Part shown: piece after piece, positions 9,058-16,671 of the stretch
How the letters are laid out: the number at the start of each line of letters is the position of its first letter
Position numbering within the stretch: the stretch's first letter is position 1
Assembly (NCBI RefSeq): GCF_020911885.1
Contig: NZ_CP087132.1
Location: 868,001 to 932,000, forward strand
Origin: Flavobacterium acetivorans
GTDB taxonomy: Bacteria > Bacteroidota > Bacteroidia > Flavobacteriales > Flavobacteriaceae
Length of the DNA: 64,000 nucleotides
Reading direction: 5' to 3'
Made by a program: the position numbers and the translations under genes
The notes under the pieces: generated by a model
Seen by the model: only the letters and a program-made list of their open reading frames with translations
Database searches by the model: none
Told to the model about the DNA's origin: nothing

Positions 9058-10128
9058 TTATTTATTTTTAGCTCTTTCGTATTGTTTAGGCCATGGAACA
9101 TCGGCATTTAGTTCTTGGGCAAATGTTAATCCTAAATTGGGATTTCTTAATGATTCTCTGGCAAATAAAACTAAATCGGCTTTTCCGCTAGCGAGGATTT
9201 CTTCCGCCTGATCTGATTTTGTAATTAGTCCCACGGCTCCGGTCAATATTCCGGTTTCTTTTTTTATTTGTTCTGCAAAAGGAACTTGGTAATTGGGTCC
9301 CAACGGAATTTGCTGATGTGACACCGCTCCACCCGAAGATACATCGATCAAATCGACTCCTTTTTCTTTTAAAATTTTCGAAAGTTGGATTGATTCTTCG
9401 ATATTCCAGCCGCCATCCGCCCAATCTGTAGCTGATATTCGAACAAATAAAGGCAAGTCTTTTGGCCATTCAGATTGTACCGCTTCCAGAACTTCCATGG
9501 TCAAACGGATTCTGTTTTCGAAACTTCTTCCATATTCATCGGTTCTTAAATTAGACAAAGGCGACATGAATTGATGCAATAAATAACCATGGGCAGCATG
9601 AATTTCCAGAAGCTGATAACCTGCTTGAACCGCTCTTTTGGTGGCTGCTTTAAAATCGGAAATCACTTTTTGAATACCCGTTTTATCCAAGGCAAACGGA
9701 GCCATTTCATTTTCATGAAAGCCTATTGCCGAAGGCGCTACAGTAGCCCATCCTCCATTTTCTACCGCCACCTTTCTTCCGCCATTCCAAGGAGATGCGG
9801 AACTGGCCTTGCGTCCGGCATGCGCCAATTGAATTCCGGCAACCGCATTTTGACTTTTGATGAATCGGGTGATTTCCTGCAATTTTTCAATATGTTCATC
9901 TTTCCAAATTCCCACATCTTCGGGGGAAATTCGACCTTCTGGGGAAACAGCAGTAGCTTCTTGAATAATCAATCCCGCTCCTCCACTGGCACGACTGCCT
10001 AAGTGCACGAGATGCCAATCATTGGCAAAACCATCCTCGGACGAATACTGACACATTGGCGAAATTGCAATTCTGTTTTTAAGCGAAATGCTTTTTATTT
10101 GAAGAGTAGAAAATAATTTTGAAGACAT
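9058..10128 (-). CDS. NADH:flavin oxidoreductase, old yellow enzyme family (NamA/YqjM-like)
   Basis: 356 residues, a single FMN-binding TIM barrel. Family features run in order: LKNRIAISPMCQYSSEDG near the N-terminus with the Cys that tunes FMN in YqjM-type enzymes, IQLAHAGRKAS, EIHAAHGYLLHQFMSPLSN with the substrate-binding His pair, NLRTDEYGRSFENR, and the phosphate-binding GLITKSDQAEEIL end. It should reduce activated C=C bonds with NAD(P)H. It is first gene of a two-gene operon with the Gfo/Idh/MocA enzyme, so the pair may work on one small molecule or on electrophile detoxification. Confidence 0.92.
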   Translation of the reverse strand: MSSKLFSTLQIKSISLKNRIAISPMCQYSSEDGFANDWHLVHLGSRASGGAGLIIQEATAVSPEGRISPEDVGIWKDEHIEKLQEITRFIKSQNAVAGIQLAHAGRKASSASPWNGGRKVAVENGGWATVAPSAIGFHENEMAPFALDKTGIQKVISDFKAATKRAVQAGYQLLEIHAAHGYLLHQFMSPLSNLRTDEYGRSFENRIRLTMEVLEAVQSEWPKDLPLFVRISATDWADGGWNIEESIQLSKILKEKGVDLIDVSSGGAVSHQQIPLGPNYQVPFAEQIKKETGILTGAVGLITKSDQAEEILASGKADLVLFARESLRNPNLGLTFAQELNADVPWPKQYERAKNK

Positions 10129-10268
10129 AATACGTAATTTTTAAAGTAATTTAAATCTAAAAAAAGGAGTCCTGATTTTCGAAAAAAGTAAAGTTACAGG
10201 ACATAATTGAAACTAAGGATTCAAATTCGATTTAATTAACAAACTTTTAAAACGCTCTGGAACAATAA

Positions 10269-10302
10269 TTGTCAATAAAACAAATAGAAAACCTTACTTT
10301 TG
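10269..10302 (+). promoter_or_regulatory. Promoter of rseP
   Basis: TTG (10269-10271), 23-base spacer, then TACTTTTG (10295-10302), a full match to the Bacteroidota TTG/TAnnTTTG pattern with a spacer at the long end. It lies 30 bases upstream of the rseP ATG. Confidence 0.7.
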
Positions 10303-10331
10303 TGAGTTGTAAAAAGAATTAAAATTAAAAA

Positions 10332-11675
10332 ATGGATCTATTTATCAAGCTTTCTCAATTTTTATTGAGCTTATCATTACTTATTATACTTCACGAATTA
10401 GGACATTTTATTCCTGCTAAATTATTCAAAACCAGAGTCGAAAAATTCTACTTATTTTTTGACGTGAAATATTCACTTATAAAAAAGAAAATTGGTGAAA
10501 CCGAATACGGAATCGGTTGGTTACCTCTAGGCGGATATGTAAAAATTTCCGGGATGATTGACGAAAGTATGGATAAGGAACAAATGGCTTTGCCACCACA
10601 ACCTTGGGAATTCCGTTCTAAACCCGCTTACCAACGTTTGATTATCATGTTGGGTGGAGTTACTGTCAATTTTATTTTGGCTTTCATTATTTATATCGGA
10701 ATGGCCTTTGCTTATGGCGACACCTATATTGCCAATGCTGATTTGAAAGACGGTCTTTTAATCGAGAACCAAGTCATGCTAAATGCCGGTTTCAAAACGG
10801 GTGATAAAATCTTGGCCGTTGATGGCACAAAAATCATCAAGTTTGACAACGACATCAATATGAAAATTATTATGGCCAAAGAGGTTCTGATTGAAAGAAA
10901 CGGAGTTGAACAGTCTATAAAAATGCCGAATGACTTTGTAGATCAATTATCTAAAATTGAAAAATCACCAATCGTAGGTATCAGAATGCCATTTGCAATC
11001 GGTGCCGTAAGTGAGGAATCACCAAATAAAGCATTACAAGCAAAAGATTTAGTCCTTTCTCTAAACGGTCAAAAAGCGAAATACATCGATGAAGCAAAAT
11101 TGATTTTAGAAAATAATAAAGGAAAAACCATTCCTGCAATTGTATTGCGCAATCAAAAAGAGGAAAGCATCAATGTAAAAGTTTCTAAAGAAGGTACGCT
11201 AGGAGTAAATCTAGGTGGCATAAGCATGGAATCATTAGAGAAATTAGGCTACTATAAAGTAAGTAAGCAAGAATTTAGTTTCATGGAATCTATTCCGGTG
11301 GGAATTACCAAAGGAAAAGACCAATTAATAGGTTATGGAAAACAATTGAAAATGATTTTCAATCCTGAAACCAAAGCCTACAAACAAGTAGGTGGTTTTA
11401 AAGCCATATTTGATATTTTTCCGAGTACATGGAGCTGGGAAGTTTTCTGGTCTATCACGGCTTTACTATCAATTATGCTTGGAGTAATGAACTTATTACC
11501 TATTCCGGCGCTTGATGGAGGTCATGTAATGTTTTTATTATACGAAATTATTTCAGGCAAGAAACCGAGCGATAAATTTCTAGAAAACGCCCAAATGGTT
11601 GGTTTTGTTTTACTTATAACCCTGCTTTTATTTGCCAATGGAAACGATATTTACAAAGCAATTATTGGCAAGTAA
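10332..11675 (+). CDS. rseP: RIP metalloprotease RseP (site-2 protease)
   Basis: 447 residues. The zinc motif HELGH sits at residues 21-25 in the first membrane helix, and NLLPIPALDGGHV in a C-terminal helix supplies the third zinc ligand region (the LDG motif). Between them lies a periplasmic segment of about 200 residues with PDZ-like sequence (AGFKTGDKILAVDGTKI; AKDLVLSLNGQKA). The enzyme cuts transmembrane substrates within the membrane, usually anti-sigma factors after a first cut, and clears signal-peptide remnants. It is transcribed alone from the promoter just upstream, and the tRNA-Asn promoter follows at once. Confidence 0.95.
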   Translation: MDLFIKLSQFLLSLSLLIILHELGHFIPAKLFKTRVEKFYLFFDVKYSLIKKKIGETEYGIGWLPLGGYVKISGMIDESMDKEQMALPPQPWEFRSKPAYQRLIIMLGGVTVNFILAFIIYIGMAFAYGDTYIANADLKDGLLIENQVMLNAGFKTGDKILAVDGTKIIKFDNDINMKIIMAKEVLIERNGVEQSIKMPNDFVDQLSKIEKSPIVGIRMPFAIGAVSEESPNKALQAKDLVLSLNGQKAKYIDEAKLILENNKGKTIPAIVLRNQKEESINVKVSKEGTLGVNLGGISMESLEKLGYYKVSKQEFSFMESIPVGITKGKDQLIGYGKQLKMIFNPETKAYKQVGGFKAIFDIFPSTWSWEVFWSITALLSIMLGVMNLLPIPALDGGHVMFLLYEIISGKKPSDKFLENAQMVGFVLLITLLLFANGNDIYKAIIGK

Positions 11676-11703
11676 AAAAAATTAAAAAAAGTTTGATTTT
11701 TAT

Positions 11704-11733
11704 TTGCAGAAACCAAATGATAGCCTATCTTTG
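11704..11733 (+). promoter_or_regulatory. Promoter of tRNA-Asn
   Basis: TTG (11704-11706), a 19-base spacer, and TATCTTTG (11726-11733): an exact match to the Flavobacterium consensus in both boxes and spacing. The mature tRNA begins 76 bases after the -7 box. Confidence 0.8.
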
Positions 11734-11808
11734 CAACCGCTTAGACGAACAAACAACATCGACGAAAGCACAACAAAACGTTCTTAATTACATTTAAAAT
11801 ATACAGTT

Positions 11809-11882
11809 TCCTCCTTAGCTCAGTTGGTTAGAGCATCTGACTGTTAATCAGAGGGTCCTTGGTTCGAGCCCAAGAGGGGGAG
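11809..11882 (+). tRNA. tRNA-Asn (anticodon GTT)
   Basis: 74 bases folding as a standard cloverleaf. The acceptor stem is TCCTCCT/AGGGGGA with one G-U pair, discriminator base G. The D arm has the AGCTCAGTTGGTTAGAGC pattern, the anticodon loop is CTGTTAA with GTT, and the T arm is CTTGG-TTCGAGC-CCAAG. CCA is not encoded. It has its own consensus promoter and a terminator 9 bases downstream. A broken copy of its 3' end recurs at 12222-12272 beyond the GIY-YIG gene. Confidence 0.97.
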
Positions 11883-11890
11883 CTTTCAAA

Positions 11891-11918
11891 AGCCTGACAG
11901 CAATGTCGGGCTTTTTTT
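11891..11918 (+). terminator. Intrinsic terminator of tRNA-Asn
   Basis: Arms AGCCTGACA and TGTCGGGCT (one G-U pair), loop GCAA, then seven T. The same ACA-GCAA-TGT tip and T tail recur in the second terminator at 12284-12313. Confidence 0.9.
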
Positions 11919-11932
11919 GTTTATATTTGAAT

Positions 11933-12220
11933 ATGGGACACTTCGTTTATATATTATTCTCCGAAAAATTAGATTCCTATTATGTTGGCGAAACTTCTAA
12001 TTTACACAATCGTTTAAAATGGCATAATGAAAAAGAATTTTCTAAAGCATACTCAAAAATAACGGACGATTGGGCTATTTTCTATCAAATAGATTGTAAT
12101 GATATTTCTCAAGCAAGAAAAATTGAAAAACATATCAAAGCCATGAAAAGTAGAATCTATTTCCAGAATTTAAAAATGCATTCTGAAATAAGTGAAAAAT
12201 TATTAGAAAAATACACCTGA
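11933..12220 (+). CDS. GIY-YIG nuclease domain protein (small, UPF0213/YhbQ-like)
   Basis: 95 residues from the ATG at 11933; an upstream in-frame start would lie inside the tRNA terminator. The single domain begins MGHFVYILFSEKLDSYYVG, giving the GIY-YIG motif as VYI...YYVG, followed by ETSNLHNRLKWHNE with the catalytic Arg, and QARKIEKHIKAMKSR with the metal-binding Glu. Such stand-alone domains are candidate DNA nucleases; function is generally unknown. Its setting is unusual: it lies between an intact tRNA-Asn and a damaged copy of that tRNA 3' end and terminator, which suggests insertion of a small element at the tRNA end (inference). Confidence 0.85.
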   Translation: MGHFVYILFSEKLDSYYVGETSNLHNRLKWHNEKEFSKAYSKITDDWAIFYQIDCNDISQARKIEKHIKAMKSRIYFQNLKMHSEISEKLLEKYT

Positions 12221-12221
12221 T

Positions 12222-12272
12222 CCAGAGGATCCTTGTCCCGATAGCAATCGGGACGAGCCCAAGAGGGGGAGC
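12222..12272 (+). pseudogene. Remnant of the tRNA-Asn 3' end with inserted hairpin
   Basis: CCAGAGGATCCTTG followed later by CGAGCCCAAGAGGGGGAG repeats the tRNA-Asn anticodon-stem/variable/T-arm/acceptor 3' strand at 11846-11882. Three bases of the T arm are replaced by a hairpin (12235-12254: GTCCCGAT, loop AGCA, ATCGGGAC). The 5' half of the tRNA is absent, so it cannot be functional. The copy continues into a second terminator of matching design. Confidence 0.85.
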
Positions 12273-12283
12273 TACTGATAGAA

Positions 12284-12313
12284 AGCCTTTACAGCAATGT
12301 AGAGGCTTTTTTG
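12284..12313 (+). terminator. Second terminator, copy of the tRNA-Asn terminator
   Basis: Arms AGCCTTTACA and TGTAGAGGCT (one G-U pair) with the same GCAA loop as the tRNA-Asn terminator, followed by six T. It ends the GIY-YIG transcript. Confidence 0.85.
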
Positions 12314-13105
12314 TTTTATGGGTCGAATTATCTATCATCCAGAGCTATTTTGGATCAATGCGAAAAGCTGTGGAATTTCAAAAATTATGCATAAATTGAA
12401 GTTGGCCTAAAAGGAAAAAATCAATATTTCTCACTCCTCTGAATCTTGATTTAAAAGCTTCTGTTTTTCTAATTATTCCTTATCCCTCCTAAGTGGTTTT
12501 TTGTAGGAATTCGATAAGTGATTTTTAGTGCTTAGGTTGGCTCTTTTTTAGTGTTTTATTGTTGCTTTCCAGTTTTGATACTTCAGTCATACATTATCCA
12601 TACACTATCCATACACTATCCATGCTTTATCTATGCTTTATCTATGCTTTATCTATGCTTTATCTGTTAGGTGATTTTGTGTTGTTTTTTAGTCTAAAAG
12701 CCTGGATTAATGTGTTTTTTCTTACGGTTAAAGACTTTTTAAAAGATTAGCTTATTGCGGCTTAGCAAGTTCAATTTGTCCTACAAAAATGGATAATCGA
12801 TGGCCTTACTTCAGATCAATTATTGAAGTTATTGAGCGGTAAAAATCAAGCTTAAAAAATAGCTGCCCTGTGCTGAACGAAATTGAATTTTCTGTTTTTC
12901 ATTGTTCTTTCTTTATCATAAAGACAATATAATCAAAACCGCAATGATTTAAGAAACCTCCTTTTGTTTCTATTTACTCTAAATTAACTTGGTAATATTC
13001 CCCTTACCTACGCTTAACGAAATAGTCACTATTTCCATAAAGTCTCATAACCTCTTTCCGATTCCTTCACTGTTTCTTTGTAAAAAATAATTCAAAAAAC
13101 GAATC
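12312..13105. other. Gene-poor region with minisatellite and decayed sequence
   Basis: About 790 bases with no convincing gene. It holds the 11-bp tandem repeat at 12597-12662 and a 29-codon open stretch at 12766-12855 that may be an old transposase fragment. An open frame at 12559-12750 is largely made of the tandem repeat and has no start context or family resemblance, so I do not call it. The promoter of the PhoX-like gene must lie in the last 100 bases. Confidence 0.6.
12597..12662. repeat. Six tandem copies of an 11-bp unit
   Basis: Two copies of TCCATACACTA, one hybrid TCCATGCTTTA, and three copies of TCTATGCTTTA follow without gaps. A further partial, shortened copy precedes them. The order shows stepwise divergence by slippage. 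Confidence 0.9.
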
Positions 13106-14578
13106 ATGAAATTTAATTACCTGAAACAACTCGGACTTTTATCTGTCGTAAGCTTAGCGGCTGTAAGTTGCCAAGATGATACTAACGAGAGCAAACCGAA
13201 TCCTTTGATTGATTTTAACAGCTCATCTATGCCTGCTTTGGTAGTAGCCAAAGAAGGTTTTGAAAACCTAAAGATTACTTCATTAATCAGTAGTACTGAT
13301 GTATTGGCACAATCACCTGGTTTCGTTTATGGAGCACAACCTGATGGAGCCGGATTTATGAAAGATCCAAGCGGGGACGGTTACATGATGATTACGAACC
13401 ATGAAATATTAAAATCGGTTTCCAGAGTCTATTTTGACAAAACCTTAAAACCGGTAAAAGGAGATTATATCGTTGACGGAATTGGAGGCATGACCCGTTT
13501 GTGTTCTGCAACTTTGGCAACTCCGGCAATTCACGGATTTGGCCCTATGTTTTTAACCGCTGGAGAAAGTGGCGAAGAAAGTATGGTACACGGCATTGAT
13601 CCTTTCAGCTTAAGCAGCCAAAAAAGCAGAACAGACCGTGTTTTACCAGCCTTAGGTAAAGCGAGTATGGAAAATGCTGTTCCGCTTACAAAAGCAGCTT
13701 ATTCCGGCAAAACAGTAATTCTTATTGGCGAAGACCAAGGCTATTCAACCGGCCATACCAGTGCTGGACAAGTCATCATGTATGTAAGCGATGTTGTTGG
13801 CGACCTTACTAACGGTAAATTATATGCCTTAAAAAGAAATGACGGAGTACAAGCTGAAACTTCCATGACTGTGGGCAACTCTTTTGATGTGTCATTTGTA
13901 GAAATTCCGAATGCCAAAAACATAACAGGAGCCGCTATTAATACTGCCGTAAATAATTTAGGTGCCATCCGTTTTTCAAGAGTGGAAGATGTAGATTATA
14001 GAAAAGGTTCTGCTAAAAACAACCGAGAGATCTATTTTACAGCTACAGGTCAAGCCAGTGGTGGCGCTCCAGTTGCCGGATACACCATGTGGGGTAGAGT
14101 ATACAAATTGGTCTTAAACGAGAATAGTCCATTATCAGGAAAACTAGAATTAGTAGTAGAAGGCGATTCTACTCCTGGAACCGGAATCATCAATCCAGAT
14201 AATATTTGTGTGACTGAGAATTATGTTTACATCCAAGAGGATGGAGATTCTTACTATGCAGATGCAAAACACGACTCTTATATCTGGCAATACAATATTG
14301 CTACAAAAGTAAACAAACCATGGTTGACCATGAATCATAAAAGAGACGATGCCGCTTGGAATGCAACCTACAATCAAACCGGAACTACTAAACTGGGAAG
14401 TTGGGAATACGGAGCTATGGAAGACATCTCTGATGTGATAGGAGTGCCAAATACATTTATTGTAAACATTCACCCTCATACTTGGCAAAAAGATGCCTTC
14501 TTAAATCCTGATGGAAGTGGTGTAAACACCAATAAAGAAGGAGGTCAAACCGTAATTATTAGAAACGTACAAAAATAA
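13106..14578 (+). CDS. PhoX-like (DUF839) secreted lipoprotein, possible alkaline phosphatase
   Basis: 490 residues. Lipoprotein signal LSVVSLAAVSC with Cys at residue 22. The body resembles the PhoX/DUF839 beta-propeller family: GYMMITNHEI, GIGGMTRLCSATLATPAIH, LTAGESGEES, ILIGEDQGYSTGHTSAGQVIMY, IRFSRVEDVDYRKGS, IINPDNICVTENYVYIQED. PhoX enzymes are Ca/Fe-dependent periplasmic phosphatases, and the acidic and asparagine-rich loops fit metal binding, but not every DUF839 protein is a phosphatase. It is followed by a hairpin at 14594-14630 and then a peroxidase gene in the same direction. No Pho box was identified. Confidence 0.72.
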   Translation: MKFNYLKQLGLLSVVSLAAVSCQDDTNESKPNPLIDFNSSSMPALVVAKEGFENLKITSLISSTDVLAQSPGFVYGAQPDGAGFMKDPSGDGYMMITNHEILKSVSRVYFDKTLKPVKGDYIVDGIGGMTRLCSATLATPAIHGFGPMFLTAGESGEESMVHGIDPFSLSSQKSRTDRVLPALGKASMENAVPLTKAAYSGKTVILIGEDQGYSTGHTSAGQVIMYVSDVVGDLTNGKLYALKRNDGVQAETSMTVGNSFDVSFVEIPNAKNITGAAINTAVNNLGAIRFSRVEDVDYRKGSAKNNREIYFTATGQASGGAPVAGYTMWGRVYKLVLNENSPLSGKLELVVEGDSTPGTGIINPDNICVTENYVYIQEDGDSYYADAKHDSYIWQYNIATKVNKPWLTMNHKRDDAAWNATYNQTGTTKLGSWEYGAMEDISDVIGVPNTFIVNIHPHTWQKDAFLNPDGSGVNTNKEGGQTVIIRNVQK

Positions 14579-14593
14579 TTTTTGATACCCATA

Positions 14594-14630
14594 AACAAAG
14601 ACAACTCTTTCAAGGGTTGCCTTTGTTTTT
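14594..14630 (+). terminator. Terminator after the PhoX-like gene
   Basis: Sixteen-base arms AACAAAGACAACTCTT and AAGGGTTGCCTTTGTT (two G-U pairs) with a 2-base loop and T tail. The next gene starts 12 bases later, so read-through may supply it. Confidence 0.8.
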
Positions 14631-14642
14631 ATTTTACCTAAA

Positions 14643-16463
14643 ATGAAATTCAGTAAAAGCATTTGTTCCCTAAAAATTATTCTTATTCTCAACTGCACCC
14701 TTGCACTGCTGCTCTTGGGTTGTGAAAAAGAATATAGCCGTCTAAGTATCCAAGAGGAACTGCTGGCAGATGTTGAAAAATTTGAACAAAAAACCAATGA
14801 ATTTCTACAGATTGCCGAAAAAGAAACGGATCAAAAAAAGCTTTGCGAAGCTTTCAAAGCAACTAGACTATCCTATAAAAAAATAGAATGGGCGGTGGAA
14901 TATTTTACACCAGATCCAGCGCGATTCATTAACGGTCCCGCTTTAGACGAGCTAGAAGTTGCCGAAAATAAATTTTTGCCTCCAAATGGCTTTCAAGTTA
15001 TAGAAGAACTGTTGTATCCAAATTATGAGCCCAAAAACAATATCGATTTAATTCGAGAAATTAAAATGATTAAGGCTAATTTGAATCAGGTGAAACAAAG
15101 TTTGAGCGTAATCACCATTTCGGATGATTTTGTTATAGATGCATCCAAAATGCAAATCAACCGCATTCTTGCACTGGGAATTACTGGATTTGATTCTCCT
15201 ATCGCTCTGCAATCCATCCCGGAAACAAAAACAAGCTTGAATGCTTTAGGTATTTTGATTGACAAAATGGATTACAAAGGAGAAAAATCAAAACAAATAG
15301 AACAAAAAATAAAGGATTTGTGTCTTGAGGCAGAAAAATATTGCCATTCCAATTCGGATTTTAACACTTTCGACAGGGCTTATTTTATCAAGAATTTCTT
15401 GAACCCAATCCACAAAAATTTAATTGCATTTCAGAAAACAAATGCTATAAAAAACATAGACAAAAACAATGTGGTAAATCCAAATGCTGCCACTATTTTT
15501 GACAAAGATGCCTTTGATGTAAATGCGTTCATTCCTTCAAAAGAATACCAATATACTGCCCAAAAAGCAGCCTTGGGAAAACAACTTTTTAATGAAAATT
15601 CCTTTTCTAAGGACAAGACTAGAAATTGTGCCTCTTGTCATAATCCCGATTTGGCATTTACAGATAATTTAAAAACCAACAATTCCTTACAAGGAGGTCG
15701 CCTGAGTCGAAACACACCCACTTTAACGTATGCATCCTTGCAAAACGCCCAGTTTTGGGACATGCGTCAATTAGACCTAGAGAAACAAAGTACTGATGTC
15801 ATTCAAAATAAAGAGGAGATGCATGGCAACATATCGGATATTATGGCACATTTAAATAAAGATAAAAACTATCTGAAGTCATTTCAGTCGGCATTCCCAA
15901 AATCCAAAAAAATAGAGCAATGGCAAATTCAAAATGCCTTGGCGAGTTATATTCGTTCCCTAAATGCATTCGACAGTAAATTTGACAAATACATTCGCGG
16001 AGAATCCAATGATTTTACTTTCGAAGAAAAACTAGGTTTTAATCTGTTTTCAGGCAAAGCCAAATGTGCTACTTGTCATTTCATTCCCCTATTCAACGGA
16101 ACAGTTCCTCCAAAATTTAATAAAACCGAACACGAGATCATTGGTACACCAGCAGAAAAAAACAGTTTAAAAATAAGCCCCGATTTAGGAAGATACATCC
16201 AATACCAAATGCCTCAATTAAAAAACGCGTTCAAAACACCAACCGTTAGAAACGTTGCGATAACAGCGCCTTACATGCATAACGGTGTATTCTCTACTTT
16301 AGAAGAAGTAATCGATTTTTACAATAAAGGCGGAGGTCAAGGCTCTGGAACAATCGTTGAAAATCAAAGCTTGTCTTCTGATCAACTAAACCTTACCGAA
16401 AAAGAAAAAAAGGCATTAGTTGCTTTTATGGAAACACTAACTGATGAAAAATACCAACACTAG
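14643..16463 (+). CDS. Di-haem cytochrome c peroxidase with N-terminal imelysin-like domain
   Basis: 606 residues. A lipoprotein signal (LALLLLGC) leads into an all-helical region of about 290 residues of the imelysin-like kind common in Bacteroidota peroxidases (KKIEWAVEYFTPDPARFINGP; ENKFLPPNGFQVIEELLYP). The C-terminal half is a MauG/CcpA-type di-haem domain with CXXCH motifs at about 329 (CASCH) and 475 (CATCH) and the PTVRNVAITAPYMHNGVF block, where the Met or His supplies an axial ligand. It should use peroxide or oxidise a substrate in the periplasm. The family with this extra domain is linked by some authors to iron or redox stress; its substrate is not known. Confidence 0.9.
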   Translation: MKFSKSICSLKIILILNCTLALLLLGCEKEYSRLSIQEELLADVEKFEQKTNEFLQIAEKETDQKKLCEAFKATRLSYKKIEWAVEYFTPDPARFINGPALDELEVAENKFLPPNGFQVIEELLYPNYEPKNNIDLIREIKMIKANLNQVKQSLSVITISDDFVIDASKMQINRILALGITGFDSPIALQSIPETKTSLNALGILIDKMDYKGEKSKQIEQKIKDLCLEAEKYCHSNSDFNTFDRAYFIKNFLNPIHKNLIAFQKTNAIKNIDKNNVVNPNAATIFDKDAFDVNAFIPSKEYQYTAQKAALGKQLFNENSFSKDKTRNCASCHNPDLAFTDNLKTNNSLQGGRLSRNTPTLTYASLQNAQFWDMRQLDLEKQSTDVIQNKEEMHGNISDIMAHLNKDKNYLKSFQSAFPKSKKIEQWQIQNALASYIRSLNAFDSKFDKYIRGESNDFTFEEKLGFNLFSGKAKCATCHFIPLFNGTVPPKFNKTEHEIIGTPAEKNSLKISPDLGRYIQYQMPQLKNAFKTPTVRNVAITAPYMHNGVFSTLEEVIDFYNKGGGQGSGTIVENQSLSSDQLNLTEKEKKALVAFMETLTDEKYQH

Positions 16464-16542
16464 CTCCTAAAAGCTTCTTTAAAGCTTAAAAAAATAAACG
16501 TTGTTTTTATTTGCTACTCTATTGTTCTAAGAGTAGCCCCTT

Positions 16543-16572
16543 AAAAGACCGTCCTTCTGGATGGTCTTTTTT
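16543..16572 (+). terminator. Terminator after the peroxidase gene
   Basis: Twelve-base arms AAAAGACCGTCC and GGATGGTCTTTT (one G-U pair), loop TTCT, then T run. Confidence 0.88.
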
Positions 16573-16671
16573 CATTTCCGATAAAATAATCCTCCAAAAT
16601 CCTAAAAAAAAGCCAGCCAATGATTTTCTTTTACTATCTTTAAATCAAGCACCTACCAAAAAAACAAAATC

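Noticed and set aside
12222..12272. Second tRNA-Asn gene
   Set aside because: Only the 3' part is present and the T arm is interrupted by a hairpin; no cloverleaf is possible.
12597..12662. CRISPR array
   Set aside because: The units are 11 bp and contiguous with no unique spacers, so it is a minisatellite.
12559..12750. Open frame of 63 codons over the minisatellite
   Set aside because: It is largely the 11-bp repeat read in rotating frames, with no start context or family resemblance.
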